Shown here in pieces: positions 61,088 to 64,000 of a stretch of DNA of 64,000 bases (positions are counted from its first letter, which is position 1; each line of letters starts with the position of its first letter). The translations under genes were made by a program, and so were the position numbers. The notes under the pieces were generated by a model. The model searched no databases. It saw nothing but the letters and a program-made list of their open reading frames with translations, and was not told the origin of the DNA. The DNA lies in assembly GCF_021513275.1 (NCBI RefSeq), contig NZ_CP090978.1:992001-1056000 (forward strand), in the 5' to 3' direction. This DNA comes from Paenibacillus hexagrammi. GTDB lineage: Bacteria > Bacillota > Bacilli > Paenibacillales > NBRC-103111.

Positions 61088-61315
61088 ATGCTGGCCGTTC
61101 ATCAACGTATGGCAGAATTATGGACACTGCGCAGGGCAAGGAATCTAACCAAGGCGGAGCAGGATGAACTCATGCTTTGTCTGGAAGCTAATGCTACTTA
61201 TGTATGGAATCGATTAAAATTAGATAATTTATCGCTATGCGCATCACTTACGCATGACTACGAATGGCTGCACGAGATTTGTGCGCGTATCGAAAAGCTC
61301 GAACCCAGGCACTGA
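61088..61315 (+). CDS. Small helical protein of a Paenibacillus-type family
   Basis: This 75-residue, mostly helical protein reads MLAVHQRMAELWTLRRARNL then TKAEQDELMLCLEANATYVW and ends near a terminator. Proteins with this outline (HQRMAELWTL, ...CLEAN, ...DYEWLHEIC) are common as single small genes in Paenibacillus and have no known role. It directly follows the candidate toxin, so an immunity role can be asked, though its general occurrence argues against that. Ribosome binding site AGGGGG. Confidence 0.7.
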   Translation: MLAVHQRMAELWTLRRARNLTKAEQDELMLCLEANATYVWNRLKLDNLSLCASLTHDYEWLHEICARIEKLEPRH

Positions 61316-61344
61316 CAATCCGCTGTCGGTGCCTCTTCTTTTTC
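61308..61344 (+). terminator. Intrinsic terminator
   Basis: A 10-bp stem with one mismatch (GGCACTGACA with TGTCGGTGCC) spans the stop codon and is followed by a T-rich tail. Confidence 0.85.
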
Positions 61345-61415
61345 CAAGCTTTTCTGCTGGCGGAGTCGCAGGTATAATGGAAATAGTTTGTTGCTATGGA
61401 AAAGGGGATTTCAGT

Positions 61416-64000
61416 ATGCTGAGCTTCTTCCAGCCTAATCGGAGCGTATCAGTTCGGCGATATGGGCTGCTCGGATTTATTCTATTGGCCGCTTTCATCA
61501 TGCGGCTTATTCTTGCGCCGATGTGGATCGGTTACGACACAGATGTCGGGACGTTTCTTGCTTGGTCGGACCGCGCATATACCGTGGGTTTGCCAGCCTT
61601 ATACACGGACGCCCAGCATTACTTTTTGGATTATCCTCCCGGCTATATGTACGTGCTTTATGCCATTGGCTTTCTCCATCATGCGTTTGGAATTCCGTGG
61701 GAGAGCCCGATATCGCTCCTTATTTTGAAAATGCCCGCGATGCTGGCTGATGTAGGACTTGCTTATGCGGTGTACCGGCTAACCTGGCAAGTACGCGGAG
61801 GACAGCATGCAGAACCGCTTGCGCTTGCGGGCTTAATGGCTCTCAACCCGGCTATGTGGGTGAATTCAGCCATGTGGGGGCAGGTCGATTCCTTCTTCAT
61901 GCTGTTCATCCTGATGACACTCTTTCAGCAGCAGCGGGGCAAGCTTCCGCAGGCTTCGGTCTGGCTGGCTCTGGCCATTCTTCTGAAACCTCAGGCGCTG
62001 CTGTTCGGACCGTTCCTGCTCATTGATGTGCTGCGCAGGCGGGATTGGATGCTCTTTTGCTGAGCTTTCTGAGCGGTGCGGCAACCATTGTTGTTCTGGC
62101 ATTCCCGTTTGCGATTGGCAGAGGGTACGGCTGGCTGCCTGAGCTCTATTTGAATACGCTATCTTCCTATCCGTATGCTTCTCTGAATGCGTTCAACCTA
62201 ATGGCACTGCTTGGCGGTAATTTTGTAGAAATGTCGCAAACGGTTCTGCATATGACCTATCAAGCCATCGGAACAACGCTTATGGCTGCCTCGCTGCTGT
62301 ATTGTTGCTACTTGTATATCAGAAGCAAGGGGCGTGAAGGAGCGCTGTTCTATGTTACCTTCTTATTTATCACTGCGATGTTCGTTTGTACGGCCAAGAT
62401 GCACGAAAGATACTTGCATTACGGCTTGCTCCTTGTTTTGGTTGCTTATATTTATTTGAAAGACAAGCGAATGCTGATGTTGTTTATCGGCTTCAGCTTG
62501 ACTCATTTTATCAATGTGGGAGACGTTCTTCTGCGCAGCTTTCATCAAGACTATCATATTCCTAAGGACGACCCGCTGCTGCTCGTGGTCTCGGCCCTCA
62601 ATGTACTATTATTCATTTATGCATGTATGCTAGGATGGAGGCATTTTGTGAAACCGCATCAATTGTCACCGCAGCAGGGGCAGTCACCACTGCAACGAGA
62701 TCTGGACGGGTTGGTTGAATCGACTGGGACAACGAAGTCAACAGAATCAATAGGGTCTGCTGAGTCAACGAATTCAACAGAATCAACCAACTCAGCAGAG
62801 TCAAGAGTTCAAGCCCCGAACATCCGCTTCAAAAGCTGGACATCCATTTTCGAACCGTCTATTGAGGAAAAGGCTTTCGCAGATAAACGAAGATTGTTCA
62901 CCGGTAAAGATGTCCTCTATCTTGGCGCACTAATTGTTGTTTATACCTTCATTGCACTTTATCATCTTGGTGGTCATCAGGACCCGGCAACCTTTTGGAA
63001 GCCGGCCAGGAGCGGCGAAGCCATTATTGCCGACCTGGGTGCGGAACATCAGATTACGAGAATTAACAGCTTTGCCGGAGTAGGTGAAGGGGCATACTCG
63101 TATTGGTTCTCCAAGGATGGTCAGGCTTGGGAGCATCAAATCGCCGTCAAGTCGGATCATACGCAAGTGTTCACTTGGCATACGGAAGAGCCAAAGGTCC
63201 AAGCGAGATACGTGAAAATCGCCATAGATGCTCAGGAAAGCGCAGCGCTTCATCTTCATGAGGTGGGTATTTTTGGAGAGGAAAGCAGCACCATCCTCCC
63301 GGTTCAGGAAGTCATTGAAGAGCAGATCAATACGGAGGATGAAGGCAATGGAGCATCGCTTTTTGATGAGCCTCAGGTAGTACCCTACAAGCCTACGTAT
63401 ATGGAGGGCTCCTATTTTGATGAAATCTATCATGCCAGAACGGCTTATGAGCACCTGCACAAGATCGAACCGTACGAAAGCACACATCCGCCGCTAGGGA
63501 AAATTCTCATATCCATAGGAATTTGGCTGTTCGGTCTCAATCCGTTTGGATGGAGAATTATTGGTACATTATTCGGTGTCGGGATGATTCCGATTATGTA
63601 TGTGTTTGCCAAGCGGATGTTCGGCAAATCCGAATATGCATTCATCGCGGCATTTCTACTGACCTTTGATTTCATGCATTTCGCCCAGACGCGGATTGCA
63701 ACCATTGACGTATACGGTGTCTTTTTCATCATGCTTATGTTCTATTTTATGTACAGGTATACCACCCGCAGCTTTTACCGGGACGGACTTTGGAAAACGT
63801 TGATACCGCTAGGTTTGTCGGGATTGTTTTTCGGCATTGGAGCAGCCTCCAAATGGATTGTCATCTATGGAGGAGCAGGGCTTGCGCTGCTGCTGTTCCT
63901 TACTTTACTGGAGCGGTATCGGGAATACCGCTTAGCTAAGCGAGTGCTCAATGAGGCTTACGAGCCGGATACGTCCTTGCACGAGCATACTGCTTCGCTA
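61416..64000 (+). pseudogene. Composite membrane glycosyltransferase (PMT family), frameshifted and cut off at the window end
   Basis: The N-terminal half (from ATG 61416) is a multi-helix GT-C enzyme with the acidic loop IGYDTDVGTFLAW near residue 41 and YPPGYMYVLY. The frame breaks at four T (62055-62058) after RRDWMLF; with one more T it continues without a stop to base 64000. Further on come SAMWGQVDSF-type helices, a Ser/Thr/Glu-rich repeat linker (62700-62810), a beta-sandwich resembling F5/8 type C domains (ITRINSFAGVGEGAYSYWFS), and a second GT-C part with the PMT motif EPYESTHPPLGKIL then GWRIIGTLFG. Such enzymes use polyprenyl-phosphate sugars to glycosylate proteins or envelope polymers. 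The C-terminus is outside the window. Confidence 0.8.

Noticed and set aside
1-64000. CRISPR arrays, tRNA or rRNA genes, integrases and insertion sequences
   Set aside because: I saw no regular spacer-repeat arrays, no cloverleaf sequences with conserved arms, no rRNA segments and no transposase or integrase motifs.

Overview
The window reads as a low-to-moderate GC, spore-forming Firmicute of the Paenibacillus type. Supporting signs are strong AGGAGG-type ribosome binding sites with ATG/GTG/TTG starts, a Spo0E-like phosphatase, a LysM-GH18 spore-cortex hydrolase, a PspA operon behind an ECF (SigW-like) promoter, a TxpA/BsrG-class holin-like toxin, and small proteins of a kind common in Paenibacillus. 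No rRNA, tRNA, CRISPR array or prophage was seen. This assignment is inference from gene content, not from a database search.

Layout. 1-10.9 kb: mostly housekeeping genes (partial lipoprotein, PF04020 membrane protein, mutS2, a pspA/DUF350/small peptide/zinc-ribbon stress operon, an MFS transporter, cysK, an Lrp regulator plus alanine-type aminotransferase pair, a Spo0E-like protein, a lipoprotein). 10.9-21.5 kb: a promoter, cobalamin riboswitch and terminator in front of a tight operon for B12 uptake (btuF, btuC, btuD) and for late B12 assembly and salvage (cobT, cobU, cbiB, cobS, cobD, cobQ, PduO-type adenosyltransferase). 21.5-29.7 kb: pseudouridine synthase, ArsC/Spx-like protein, S2P protease, aminotransferase, two tandem DndB/DGQHR proteins without other dnd genes, a small protein and a spore hydrolase. 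29.8-38.9 kb: a maltodextrin region (GH15, LacI regulator, malE, malF, malG, GH13 lipoprotein). 38.9-54.2 kb: an orphan response regulator, then a biosynthetic operon. 54.2-64 kb: methyltransferase, type I toxin, macrolide-type glycosyltransferase, an unknown gene, a neopullulanase-like GH13, a candidate PD-(D/E)XK toxin, a small protein, and a large protein O-mannosyltransferase-like protein running off the end.

The most interesting region is 39.8-54.2 kb. It holds two free acyl carrier proteins, an ATP-grasp ligase, a DAP/ornithine-type PLP decarboxylase, a luciferase-like flavin monooxygenase and two BtrH-like acyltransferases. This is the enzyme set that builds and transfers the AHBA side chain of butirosin on a carrier protein. 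Here it comes with an AMP-forming ligase, a nucleotidyltransferase, a P-loop kinase, a two-part ABC exporter and a membrane-anchored 5'-nucleotidase/phosphatase, and with no aminocyclitol, NRPS or PKS genes in view. Its acceptor and product are unknown.

Other structure includes a 27-residue in-frame tandem repeat inside cobU, a dispersed palindromic element present twice (after the pseudouridine synthase gene and between malE and malF) and bracketed each time by a duplicated terminator hairpin, shared operator-like motifs in the maltodextrin genes, and a type I toxin mRNA with clear long-range 5'-3' pairing. Five conserved genes (cobS, an arsC-like gene, malF, the 5'-nucleotidase and the terminal glycosyltransferase) are each split by what looks like one missing base in a homopolymer run. 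That pattern suggests sequencing error rather than real gene loss.
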